NCBI GenBank assembly: GCA_016719295.1
Contig: JADKAF010000001.1
Span: 1,612,001-1,676,000, forward strand
Direction: 5' to 3'
Origin: Planctomycetota bacterium
Lineage (GTDB): Bacteria > Planctomycetota > UBA1135 > JADKAF01
Length of the DNA: 64,000 nucleotides
Shown: in pieces, positions 54,858-63,286 of the stretch
Numbering within the stretch: position 1 is the first letter of the stretch
Layout of the letters: each line of letters begins with the position of its first letter
The notes under the pieces: generated by a model
Databases searched by the model: none
What the model was told of the DNA's origin: nothing
Seen by the model: the letters and a program-made list of their open reading frames with translations, nothing else
Made by a program: the position numbers and the translations under genes

Positions 54858-56634
54858 GCTACGCACCGAGCACGCCTTCGGCGAGCGGCTCGCGCGCTAC
54901 CTCGAGCGCGAGCGCGCGGCCGAGGTGCAGAGCCATCTCGAGTCGCGCTCGCAGCCGCTCGCGCAGCGCGTCGAGGACGGCGATGCCATCGCGCCGGCGA
55001 AGCTCGAGAGCTTCGACAGCGCGCGCGGCGTCTACACGCTGCGCGTGGAGGACAACCTCGCGAAGTTCCGCCCCGGCGATCCGGTGTGGCTCTCGGACGG
55101 GCGCGATCCCGAGAGCGGCCTGCCGCTCGTCTTCCTCGACTACCAGCCGCGCGAGGGGCGCGTGTTGCTGCAGAGGGACCGCTTCGGTGATTCGAAGGCG
55201 CAGGTGCCGACCGGCGCGCTGGTCGTCGATCGACGGCGCCTCGAGAACTACGAGAAGCTGCACGGCGCGCTCGAGCGCGCGTTCCGCGCGGACGACGAGC
55301 GCGGGCGGAAGATCGGCGCGCTGCTGGCGGGAAGGCTCGAGACCGCGCTGCACCCCGAGGCGCTGGAGCGCGCGAGCGCCTATGCCGCGAAGCTGCCGCT
55401 CGATCCGACGCAGCGGCGCGCAATCGCCGAAGCTCTTGCCGCTCCCGATGTGTATCTGATCCAAGGACCGCCCGGCACGGGGAAGACCATCGTGCTCGCG
55501 CACCTGGTGGCGGCGCTCGTCGCCCGCGGGCGCCGAGTGCTCGTCTCGGCGTTCACGCATACCGCGATCGACAACGCGCTGCTGCGCATCGCCGAGCACG
55601 TCCCGGTCAGCTCGATGGCGAAGCTCGCGACGCGCGAGCAGTCGCCCGAGCTCGCCTCTCGCGGCATCAAGGTCGACCCGAGCGCGCGGAAGCTCCAGCT
55701 CCCGAGCAAGGGCGGGCTCGTCGTCGGCGCCACCGCGTATGGCGCGCTGAAGCTGGAAGGCGTCACCAGCTTCGACGTGGTCGTGCTCGACGAAGCCGGA
55801 CAGGTGGCACTCCCGCACGCGGTGGCGGCGCTGCTCTCCGCGTCGCGCTGGATCCTGGTCGGGGATCATCAGCAGCTCCGCCCGGTGACGCAGGGCGAGC
55901 ACGCCGAACGCGAGGTCACGCGCTCGATCTTCGAGCACCTGCATGCGCACGGCTATCCTCACGCGATGCTGCAGCATAGCTACCGCATGAACGCGGAGCT
56001 GGTCGCGTTTCCCTCGGCGTGCTTCTACGCCGGGCAGCTCGCGAGCGCGGAGAGCGCCTCGGAGCGACGCCTCGTGACGAAGAGCGGCGGGCGCTACGCG
56101 GAGATCCTCGCCCCCGAGCGCGCGGCGCTCTTCGTCGATCTCGCGCACGAAGGCAATCCGACGCGCAGCTTCGAAGAAGCGGAGCTCGCCGGCGAGCTCG
56201 CGGCCGAGCTCGTGCTGCACCACGGCGTGCCCGCCTCCGAGATCAAGCTGATCGCGCCGTTCCGCGCGCAGAACCGGGCCCTCCTCACCGCCTGCGCGCG
56301 CAGCTTCCATCGCCGCGGAGCGGCGCTGCCGCGCGAGCTAGAGGCCGACACCGTCGATCGCATCCAAGGACAGGAGAGCGAGGTGGTGATCCTCTCGCTC
56401 ACCGCGAGCGACGAAGGCTGGCTCGAGCGCAAGGTCGACTTCTACTTCGATGCGGGGCGGCTCAACGTCGCGATCACCCGCGCGAAGACGAAGCTGATCG
56501 TGCTGGGCTCGAGCGCGCTGCTCCGCGTACGCCCGCGCAGCCTGGAGGACGTGGTGAAGACGAATCCGCTGCGGAAGCTGCTGCGGAGCCTGCCCCGCGT
56601 GCAGGCCCCGCGCATCGAGAGCGAGGAGCCCTGA
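54850..56634 (+). CDS. SF1B DNA2/NAM7-type helicase
   Basis: A 594-residue helicase from GTG 54850, overlapping the nuclease stop. The N-terminal 200 residues contain an OB-like region (APAKLESFDSARGVYTLRVE). Motif I is QGPPGTGKT (about residue 205-213), motif Ia FTHTAIDNALL, motif II VVLDEAGQ (about 312), motif III LVGDHQQLRPV, motif V DTVDRIQGQESEVVILSL and motif VI NVAITRAKTKLIVLGS. These are typical of AAA_11/AAA_12 helicases of the Dna2/Upf1 group. It probably unwinds or remodels nucleic acid for the nuclease encoded just upstream. Confidence 0.88.
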   Translation: MAELRTEHAFGERLARYLERERAAEVQSHLESRSQPLAQRVEDGDAIAPAKLESFDSARGVYTLRVEDNLAKFRPGDPVWLSDGRDPESGLPLVFLDYQPREGRVLLQRDRFGDSKAQVPTGALVVDRRRLENYEKLHGALERAFRADDERGRKIGALLAGRLETALHPEALERASAYAAKLPLDPTQRRAIAEALAAPDVYLIQGPPGTGKTIVLAHLVAALVARGRRVLVSAFTHTAIDNALLRIAEHVPVSSMAKLATREQSPELASRGIKVDPSARKLQLPSKGGLVVGATAYGALKLEGVTSFDVVVLDEAGQVALPHAVAALLSASRWILVGDHQQLRPVTQGEHAEREVTRSIFEHLHAHGYPHAMLQHSYRMNAELVAFPSACFYAGQLASAESASERRLVTKSGGRYAEILAPERAALFVDLAHEGNPTRSFEEAELAGELAAELVLHHGVPASEIKLIAPFRAQNRALLTACARSFHRRGAALPRELEADTVDRIQGQESEVVILSLTASDEGWLERKVDFYFDAGRLNVAITRAKTKLIVLGSSALLRVRPRSLEDVVKTNPLRKLLRSLPRVQAPRIESEEP

Positions 56635-56639
56635 GCGCC

Positions 56640-58037
56640 GTGCGACCCCTCTGGATCCTGAACGTCGTCGGTCTCACGCCGAAGCTCCTCGCGCACGCGC
56701 CGCGCCTTTCTGCGCTCGCGCGCGAAGGCGCGCTCCGCCCGCTGCGCGGCGTGCTGCCCGCCGTGACCTGCTCGGCGCAAGCGACGATGCTCACGGGCAG
56801 CTTGCCGCGCACGCACGGCATCGTCGGCAACGGCTGGTACTTCCGAGATCTCGCGCAGGTGCTGTTCTGGCGTCAGAGCCACGCCTTGGTCGGCGGCGAG
56901 AAGCTCTGGGAGACGGCGCGCCGGATCCACCCGGGCCTCCGCACCGCGCAGCTCTTCTGGTGGTTCAACATGTACTCGAGCGCCGAGATCGCGGTGACGC
57001 CGCGGCCGGCCTATCCGGCCGACGGGCGGAAGATCCCCGACATCTATACCGAGCCGCCGGAGCTCCGGAACCAGCTGAACGCGAAGCTCGGCCCGTTCCC
57101 GCTCTTCCGCTTCTGGGGTCCGACGGCGGACTTGGTCTCGACGCGCTGGATCGCCGACGCCGCGCTAGAAGTCCTGCAGCGCGAGCAGGTCGATCTCGGC
57201 TTGGTCTATCTGCCCCACCTCGATTACCCGCTGCAGCGCTGGGGGCCCGACGATCCGCGCATCGCAGCCGAGGTCGCCGCGGTCGATGCCGAGGCCGGAC
57301 GGATCATCGATGCCGCGCGCGCGCGCGGCGCCGCGCTGAGCGTGGTCTCCGAGTACGGCATCACCAAGGTCACGCGCGGCGTGCACTTAAACCGCGTGCT
57401 GCGCCGCGCGGGCTATCTCCGCGTGCAGGAGACGCCGCACGGCGAGCTCCTCGACGCGGGCGCCTGCCGCGCCTTCGCCGTGCCCGATCACCAGCTCGCG
57501 CACATCTACGTGCGGGATCCGCAGGATCGCGAAGCCGTCGCCGAGCTCCTGCGCGCGGAGGACGGCGTCGGCGCCGTGCTCGACGAGCGCGGCAAGGCGC
57601 GGGTCGGCCTCGACCACGCGCGCTCCGGCGAGCTCGTGGCCCTCAGCGCGCGCGATCGCTGGTTCACCTACTACTACTGGCTCGACGACGAGCGCGCCCC
57701 CGATTTCGCGCGCACCGTCGACATCCACCGGAAGCCCGGCTATGACCCGGTCGAGCTCTTCGTGGATCCGCAGTTGCGCTTCCCGAAGCTCCGCCTCGCG
57801 AGGCGTCTCCTCCAGAAGAAGCTCGGCTTCCGCTACCTGATGGACGTGATCGGCTTCGACGACACCCTGGTGAAGGGCAGCCACGGGCTCGACCCCGCGA
57901 CGCCGGAGGAAGGTCCGCTCTGGATCGGCTGGCCAGCGCCGCTCTCCCTCGGCGAGGAGCTGGCGATGACCGAGCTGAAGGAGCTCTGGCTAGGCATGCT
58001 CGCGAGCGGAAGCACGACGGGAGCGAAGCTCTCGTGA
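56640..58037 (+). CDS. Alkaline-phosphatase-superfamily phosphodiesterase (nucleotide pyrophosphatase-like)
   Basis: A 465-residue protein starting at GTG 56640. PAVTCSAQATMLTGSLPRTHGI near residue 40 holds the nucleophile Thr and matches the type I phosphodiesterase/NPP family (20 residues or fewer quoted as VTCSAQATMLTGSLPRTH). The metal site continues in YLPHLDYPLQRWGP and VSEYGITK, where DxxxH of relatives is replaced by DYPLQRW. HGLDPATPEEGPLW near the C-terminus gives the last His ligand. No signal peptide is seen, so it is probably cytoplasmic, unlike classic NPPs. It starts 6 bases after the helicase stop and its end overlaps the RNase Z start. Confidence 0.78.
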   Translation: MRPLWILNVVGLTPKLLAHAPRLSALAREGALRPLRGVLPAVTCSAQATMLTGSLPRTHGIVGNGWYFRDLAQVLFWRQSHALVGGEKLWETARRIHPGLRTAQLFWWFNMYSSAEIAVTPRPAYPADGRKIPDIYTEPPELRNQLNAKLGPFPLFRFWGPTADLVSTRWIADAALEVLQREQVDLGLVYLPHLDYPLQRWGPDDPRIAAEVAAVDAEAGRIIDAARARGAALSVVSEYGITKVTRGVHLNRVLRRAGYLRVQETPHGELLDAGACRAFAVPDHQLAHIYVRDPQDREAVAELLRAEDGVGAVLDERGKARVGLDHARSGELVALSARDRWFTYYYWLDDERAPDFARTVDIHRKPGYDPVELFVDPQLRFPKLRLARRLLQKKLGFRYLMDVIGFDDTLVKGSHGLDPATPEEGPLWIGWPAPLSLGEELAMTELKELWLGMLASGSTTGAKLS

Positions 58038-59098
58038 GCGAACACGACGCGAGCGAGCTGCGCGAGGAATCGCCGTCGGAGGCGCCGCGGCTGCCCCACG
58101 GCCAGGGCGCCTTCGTGATCCCGCTCGGCACTTCGTCGGCGATCCCCACGCTCACGCGCGGGCTCGCGGCGACGCTGCTCGCGCGCCGCGACGGACAGGT
58201 CTTCCTGTTCGACGGCGGCGAAGGCACGCAGCTACGGTTCCTGCAGAGCGGGCTCTCCTACGGCAAGCTGCGGCGCATCTTCGTCACGCATCTCCACCTC
58301 GATCACTACGGCGGCCTCTTCGGCCTCGTCGCCCGCATCTGCATGGGCAACACACCGCAGGAGATCGACCTCTACGGACCCCAGGGGATCGAGGGCTTCT
58401 TCTACCAGCACATCGGGAACTCGCTGCGCAACGCGCCGATCGTGATGCGCTTCCACGAGCTCGACTCCGACTTCGCCGGCGTGATCCTGGACGAAGAGGA
58501 GTTCACGGTCTCGACCGCGCCGCTCTCGCACGTGATCCCTTCTCGCGGCTATCGCTACGAGGAGAAGCCGCGGCCCGGCGTCTTCGATGGCGCGAAGGCC
58601 GACGCTCTCGGCATTCCCTTCGGCCCCGAGCGCGGGAAGCTCTTGCGCGGAGAGGCGATCCAGCTCCCCGACGGACGTGCGGTCGAGCCGCAGGACGTCG
58701 TCGGCCCCGAGCGACCGGGAGCGATCTTCGCCTACTGCACCGACACGCGGCGATGCAAAGGCGCCGTGCACTTGGCGCGCGGCGCGCATCTGCTGCAGCA
58801 CGAGGCGACCTACGATGGCTCGCTCGGCGCCTTGGCGAAGAAGCGCGGGCACTCGACGATCGATCACGCGGCGCAGGTCGCCGCGCAGGCCGGCGCGCAC
58901 ACCTTGCTCGCGTTCCACTTCTCGACGCGCTACGACGAGCGCGCGATCCGCGAGATGGTGAAGAAGGCGCGCGCGATCCACCCGCGGATCGTGATCGCGC
59001 GGGATCTGAAGCCGGTGCCGATCCTGCCGAGGCCGGAAGTGGGTGATACGGTGGCGGCTTCCGCGGAGGCGGGGCCGGACTTGGAGTCAGGTGTGTGA
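58034..59098 (+). CDS. rnz: Ribonuclease Z-like metallo-beta-lactamase-fold hydrolase
   Basis: A 354-residue protein from GTG 58034 (GTGA overlap). TSSAIPTLTRGLAATLL, FDGGEGTQLRFL and the metal motif HLHLDHYGGL match RNase Z, which cuts the 3' trailer from tRNA precursors. Further ligands are in APLSHVIPSRGYRYEE, YCTDTRR and LLQHEATYD, and HFSTRY carries the final His. The 27-residue acidic N-terminal tail is extra. The exosite arm is short or altered (ARICMGNTPQEIDLYG). tRNA maturation is expected. It follows the phosphodiesterase and precedes a small unknown gene whose ATG overlaps its stop (TGATG). Confidence 0.87.
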   Translation: MSEHDASELREESPSEAPRLPHGQGAFVIPLGTSSAIPTLTRGLAATLLARRDGQVFLFDGGEGTQLRFLQSGLSYGKLRRIFVTHLHLDHYGGLFGLVARICMGNTPQEIDLYGPQGIEGFFYQHIGNSLRNAPIVMRFHELDSDFAGVILDEEEFTVSTAPLSHVIPSRGYRYEEKPRPGVFDGAKADALGIPFGPERGKLLRGEAIQLPDGRAVEPQDVVGPERPGAIFAYCTDTRRCKGAVHLARGAHLLQHEATYDGSLGALAKKRGHSTIDHAAQVAAQAGAHTLLAFHFSTRYDERAIREMVKKARAIHPRIVIARDLKPVPILPRPEVGDTVAASAEAGPDLESGV

Positions 59099-59334
59099 TG
59101 TCCGACCTTCCCTTCGATGCGCCGGCACCGCCCGAGCTCGCGACGTTGGCTGAGCGTCTCGTCCGCGATCACCCCGAGTGCTTCTGGTTCCGCCACCCCG
59201 ACGCCCATCTGCGAGACTTGGGGGACGTACGACAGGTGATCGAGAACTTGCGCAACTACGGCGATCGCCTCGCGTGGTACGAGGCGCAGGAACTGCAGCG
59301 ATGCCTCTCACGACACTGCAACGAGATGTCCTAG
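59098..59334 (+). CDS. Small protein upstream of a nucleotidyltransferase, putative antitoxin-like partner
   Basis: A 78-residue protein from ATG 59098, overlapping the RNase Z stop. It is acidic to neutral and helix-rich (LATLAERLVRDHPECFWFRH, LGDVRQVIENLRNYGDRLAW) with no membrane segment. Its last 34 bases overlap the start of the nucleotidyltransferase gene in another frame. A small gene overlapping a nucleotidyltransferase gene is typical of toxin-antitoxin layouts, but no DNA-binding motif is seen. I do not recognise a family. Confidence 0.6.
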   Translation: MSDLPFDAPAPPELATLAERLVRDHPECFWFRHPDAHLRDLGDVRQVIENLRNYGDRLAWYEAQELQRCLSRHCNEMS

Positions 59335-60116
59335 CGGTCCTCGCGCGCCAACGCAGCGAGGAGAGCCACTTCGCGGGCAGCGTGGTCCTCCACTGCGAAG
59401 ATGCATCCGCTCGCTACTCGAAGGACTTCGACATCTTCCACGACGCCGAGAGTGCGGTCGCGCGCTCGAGCGCCGCAGATGTCGAAGCGTTGCGTCAAGC
59501 CGGCTTCGAGGTCTCGCATGCCGCGCCCCTCGCCAACTGGGAGAAGGCCGAAACGAGCTTCCGCCGGGCCAGCGTCCGACGCGGGGAGGCCTCCGTCGAG
59601 GTCGATTGGGCCCTGGATTCCGCCTATCGCTACTTTCCGATCGAACGCGATCCCGAACTCGGCTGGAGGATCCACCGCTTCGACGCGGCGACGAACAAGG
59701 CCCTCGCCTTGGCGTCGCGCTCCGTGACGCGCGACTTCGTGGACATCCTCGAGTACGCCAAGCTCTACACGCTTCCCGCTCTCTGCTGGGCGGCGTGCGG
59801 AAAGGACCTCGGCTACACGCCATTCTCCCTCCTCGAGTTCATGCGGCGTTTCGCGCGCATCGATCCCGCGGGACTAGCCGAGATCCAAGCTCGCTCCATG
59901 GATCCTCGCGCGATGAAAGAGGAATGGACGAAGCTCGCCGATGCGGCGCACATCGCGATGAAGCGCATCGCCGATGAGCAGACCGAGCTGCCCATCGGCG
60001 TCGCCTTCGTCGACGCCAACGGCCACCCCGGCTGGATCGGCGACGACCCGACGTTGAGCATCCACGCGCCGTCGGTACGCGGTTGCTGGCCGACGATCCG
60101 CGGACTCGATCCGTGA
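59301..60116 (+). CDS. Nucleotidyltransferase, AbiEii/MNT-like
   Basis: A 271-residue protein from ATG 59301. Residues 24-50 fit the polymerase-beta-fold start: FAGSVVLHCEDASARYSKDF, with the metal motif YSKDFDIFHD (Asp42, Asp44) like the S.D.D.F of AbiEii proteins. A third acid follows in SVEVDWALDS. The C-terminal half is helical (DFVDILEYAKLYTLPALCWA). Members transfer nucleotides to tRNA or proteins and can be growth-blocking toxins in type IV systems, but housekeeping or orphan forms exist. The short protein encoded just upstream may be its partner. A convergent terminator follows. Confidence 0.62.
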   Translation: MPLTTLQRDVLAVLARQRSEESHFAGSVVLHCEDASARYSKDFDIFHDAESAVARSSAADVEALRQAGFEVSHAAPLANWEKAETSFRRASVRRGEASVEVDWALDSAYRYFPIERDPELGWRIHRFDAATNKALALASRSVTRDFVDILEYAKLYTLPALCWAACGKDLGYTPFSLLEFMRRFARIDPAGLAEIQARSMDPRAMKEEWTKLADAAHIAMKRIADEQTELPIGVAFVDANGHPGWIGDDPTLSIHAPSVRGCWPTIRGLDP

Positions 60117-60128
60117 GGAGTGCCTGGC

Positions 60129-60148
60129 CCAACACCTGACGGTGTTGG
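60129..60148. terminator. Convergent terminator hairpin
   Basis: An 8-bp perfect stem (CCAACACC with GGTGTTGG) closes a TGAC loop between the nucleotidyltransferase gene (ends 60116) and lhgO (ends 60164). Confidence 0.7.
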
Positions 60149-60163
60149 AGCGTCGCGCGCTGC

Positions 60164-61363
60164 TCAGCGCTGCGCGAGCAGGCGCTCGGCGACGTGGCGG
60201 CCGATCGCGAGCGAGGCGGTCGCGGCGGGAGACGGCGCGTTCAACACGTGCACTTGGCCAGGCGCTTCCGCGAACGCGAAGTCATCGACGAGCGCGCCGT
60301 CGCGGCGCAGCGCCTGTGCGCGGACCCCTGTGTGTCCGGGCACGAGATCGCGCCCTTCGAGCTCCGGGCAGAGTCGCCGCAAGGCGCGCACGAAAGCGCC
60401 CTTCGACCACGAGCGCCACGCTTCGCCGAGCCCGTGCTTCATCGTGCGCGGCAGCATGCGCCAGAACCCGGGCCAGCCGAGCGTCGCGAGCGCATCGCGC
60501 AGCGCGAAGCTCCCGCGCGCATAGCCTTCGCGGCGCCACGCGAGCACCGCGTTCGGCCCCGCTTCGACGCCGCCGCCGATCTTCTGCGTGAAGTGCACGC
60601 CGAGGAACGGGAAGCGCGGGTCAGGCACCGGATAGACGAGGCCGCGCACCAGCGCGCTCTTCTCGGGCACGAGGTCGTAGTACTCGCCGCGGAACGGCAC
60701 GATGCGCACCTCGGGCACGAGGCCGCAGAGGCGCGCGATGCGATCCGACTGCAAGCCCGCGCACGCGACCATGCGCTGCGCGCGCAGCGCGCCGGAGCTC
60801 GTCTCGATCACGAACTCCTCGCCTTCCTGGCGCAGCGCGTGGAAGCGCGCTCCGAGCTGCACACGCCCGCCGTGTTCCTCGATCTCGCGCGCGAGCGCGC
60901 GCGCCGCACCGGGGAAGTCGACGATTCCGGTCTCCTGCACGAGCAGAGCCCCGACGCCTCGAATCGCGGGCTCGCGCTCGCGGATATCCTCCGGACCGAG
61001 ACGACGCAGACCTTTGAGTCCGTTCTCGCGCCCGCGCCGCTCGAGCTCGTCCAGTCGCGGCAGCTCCCTGTCGTCGAGGGCCACGATCAGCTTGCCGAGG
61101 CGCTGCCACGCGACGCCGTGGTGCGTGCAGAGATCCTCCATCAAGCGCCGTCCGGAGACGCAGAGCCGCGCCTTCAGCGAGCCGGGCCGATAGTAGATCC
61201 CCGAGTGGATGACCCCCGAGTTATGCCCCGTCTGGTGTCGCGCGACGCCATCCTCGGCCTCCAGCACCACCACCTCGCGCAGCCCGCGCATCTGCAGCGC
61301 CCGCGCCGTCGCGAGCCCCACCAGCCCCGCGCCGACGACGGCGACCTGGCAAGCAGCCCCCAT
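60164..61363 (-). CDS. lhgO: L-2-hydroxyglutarate oxidase/dehydrogenase
   Basis: An FAD-dependent DAO-family oxidoreductase of 399 residues, oxidising L-2-hydroxyglutarate to 2-oxoglutarate and passing electrons to the quinone pool or oxygen. The FAD-binding motif GAGLVGLATA is at residues 11-20. HQTGHNSGVIHSGIYYRPGS is a strong family signature, and GLVYPVPDPRFPFLGVHFT, GHTGVRAQ and LNAPSPAATASLAIG continue it. The fit to LhgO is nearly complete. The gene is on the minus strand just after aspS (23 bases apart), so the two may be cotranscribed. Confidence 0.92.
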   Translation of the reverse strand: MGAACQVAVVGAGLVGLATARALQMRGLREVVVLEAEDGVARHQTGHNSGVIHSGIYYRPGSLKARLCVSGRRLMEDLCTHHGVAWQRLGKLIVALDDRELPRLDELERRGRENGLKGLRRLGPEDIREREPAIRGVGALLVQETGIVDFPGAARALAREIEEHGGRVQLGARFHALRQEGEEFVIETSSGALRAQRMVACAGLQSDRIARLCGLVPEVRIVPFRGEYYDLVPEKSALVRGLVYPVPDPRFPFLGVHFTQKIGGGVEAGPNAVLAWRREGYARGSFALRDALATLGWPGFWRMLPRTMKHGLGEAWRSWSKGAFVRALRRLCPELEGRDLVPGHTGVRAQALRRDGALVDDFAFAEAPGQVHVLNAPSPAATASLAIGRHVAERLLAQR

Positions 61364-61386
61364 CTCCTAGCTCCCGGAGAGGGGAG

Positions 61387-63168
61387 TCACGGTTGGGTGG
61401 GGACGGTGTTGCGGACGTGCAGCTCTTCCATCTGCTCGGGATCGATGGAGGAGGGAGCTTCGGTCATCAGGTCTTGGCCGGTCTGCGTCTTCGGGAACGC
61501 GATCACGTCGCGGATGTTGTTCGTGCCGCAGAGCCACATGACGAGGCGGTCCAAGCCGAAGGCGATGCCGCCGTGCGGCGGCGCTCCGTACTGCAGCGCG
61601 TCGAGCAGGAAGCCGAACTTCGATCGGGCCTGCTCCGCGGTGAGCCCGATCAGCTCGAAGACCTTCTGCTGCACATCCTGGCGGTGGATGCGGATCGAGC
61701 CGCCGGCGATCTCGGAGCCGTTCACGACGAGGTCGTAGCCCGCGGAGAGGCAGCCCTCGGGATCCGTCTCGAGCTTCCCTTCCTCACCCGGCAGCGGCGC
61801 GGTGAAGGGATGGTGCAGCGCGACCCAGCGCTGGCGCTCTTCGTCGCGCTCGAACATCGGGAAGTCGACGACCCAGAGGAACTTCCACTCGCCGGTCTTC
61901 GTGAGGCCGAGGTCGGCTCCGAGCTTGTTGCGCAGCTCGCCGAGAGCCTTGGTCACGATCCGCCACGAATCCGCGCCGAAGAAGACCTGATCGCCAGGCT
62001 TCAAGCCGAGCTCGCTCACGAGCTCGGCCTGGATCGGCTCCAGGAACTTCGCGATGCCGGTGGAGAAGCCCTCGGCGCCGTACTTCACCGTGGGCAGACC
62101 ACCCGCGCCGAAGGCCTTCACGAACTCCGCGTACGCATCGGTCTGCTTGCGCGTCAGCTTCTCCGCGCCGCCGGGCACGACGATCGCCTTCACCACCCCG
62201 CGCGGCTTCGCGAGCGCCTGCTCGAAGACACCGAAGCCGGTCTTCTTCGCCAGCGCGGAGACATCGCGCAGCTCGAGCCCGAAGCGCAGGTCCGGCCGAT
62301 CGATGCCGTAGCGCTCCATCGCGTCGGCGTAGCTCATGCGGGGAATCTCCCCGATCTCGTAGCCGAGGATCGCCTTCCAGATGCGCTGCGCGAAGCCGCC
62401 CATCATGGCCATCACGTCCTCGCGCTCGACGAAGCTCATCTCCAAGTCGATCTGCGAGAACTCCGCCTGGCGATCCGCGCGCGGATCCTCGTCGCGGAAG
62501 CAGCGCACGATCTGCACGTAGCGATCGCAGCCCGCGACCATCAGGATCTGCTTGAAGAGCTGCGGACTCTGCGGCAGCGCGTACCAGCTCCCCGGATAGA
62601 GGCGCGAGGGCACCACGAAGTCGCGTGCCCCTTCGGGCGTCGAGCGGATGAGGAACGGCGTCTCGATCTCGAGGAACCCGTTCTCCGCGAAGTAGGTGCG
62701 CGCCGCGCGGGTGACCTCGAAGCGCGTACGCAGGATCTTCTGCATCGAAGGACGCCGGAGATCGATGTAGCGATAGCGCAGGCGCTTCTCCTCCTGGATC
62801 TTCTCGGCCTCGTGGTCGTCCGGGAGGATCGGCGGCGGCGCGCTCTTCGAGAAGATCTCGAGCTCGCTCGCGGCGACCTCGATTGTCCCCGTCTCGAGCT
62901 TGGGATTCGGACCGGCGACGCGCGCGCGCACGACGCCGCGCACCCCGATCACGTCCTCGCGCCGCAGACCGCGCGCGCGCTCGACCAGCTCGGGATCGGC
63001 GCCTTCGAGATCGAAGACCACCTGCACGAGCCCGCTTCGATCGCGGAGATCCAAGAAGAAGAGCCCCTTCCCCTGGTCGCGGTACGTGTTCACCCAGCCG
63101 TTCAGGACGACCGTCGATCCGATGCGAGACTCGCGGAGCTCGCCGCCGTAACAGGTGCGCTTCAGCAT
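61387..63168 (-). CDS. aspS: Aspartyl-tRNA synthetase, bacterial type
   Basis: Charges tRNA-Asp. I chose ATG 63166-63168 (MLKRTCYGGELRESR) with aaaagga just upstream, giving 593 residues, normal for the bacterial type. The N-terminal OB domain (VVLNGWVNTYRDQGKGLFFL) binds the anticodon. Class II motifs are IETPFLIRSTPEGARDF, FRDEDPRADRQAEFSQID (motif 2) and GGIAFGLDRLVMWL (motif 3). A GAD insert lies between about residues 290 and 410. Whether it also charges tRNA-Asn cannot be told from sequence alone, as the deciding residues need an alignment. Confidence 0.95.
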   Translation of the reverse strand: MLKRTCYGGELRESRIGSTVVLNGWVNTYRDQGKGLFFLDLRDRSGLVQVVFDLEGADPELVERARGLRREDVIGVRGVVRARVAGPNPKLETGTIEVAASELEIFSKSAPPPILPDDHEAEKIQEEKRLRYRYIDLRRPSMQKILRTRFEVTRAARTYFAENGFLEIETPFLIRSTPEGARDFVVPSRLYPGSWYALPQSPQLFKQILMVAGCDRYVQIVRCFRDEDPRADRQAEFSQIDLEMSFVEREDVMAMMGGFAQRIWKAILGYEIGEIPRMSYADAMERYGIDRPDLRFGLELRDVSALAKKTGFGVFEQALAKPRGVVKAIVVPGGAEKLTRKQTDAYAEFVKAFGAGGLPTVKYGAEGFSTGIAKFLEPIQAELVSELGLKPGDQVFFGADSWRIVTKALGELRNKLGADLGLTKTGEWKFLWVVDFPMFERDEERQRWVALHHPFTAPLPGEEGKLETDPEGCLSAGYDLVVNGSEIAGGSIRIHRQDVQQKVFELIGLTAEQARSKFGFLLDALQYGAPPHGGIAFGLDRLVMWLCGTNNIRDVIAFPKTQTGQDLMTEAPSSIDPEQMEELHVRNTVPTQP

Positions 63169-63286
63169 GGTTCCTTTTCTCTCGGCGTCGCATCCCGGAC
63201 GCTCGAGGCGGGAGAGGATAGCGAGGGCGCCCCACCCCGCCACGCGCGCGCTGGAAGATCGCGGCCCTTCGGCGTAGGTTAGGCTT

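Noticed and set aside
61393..63282. A 629-codon plus-strand open frame
   Set aside because: It is antisense to aspS and shows no family feature.
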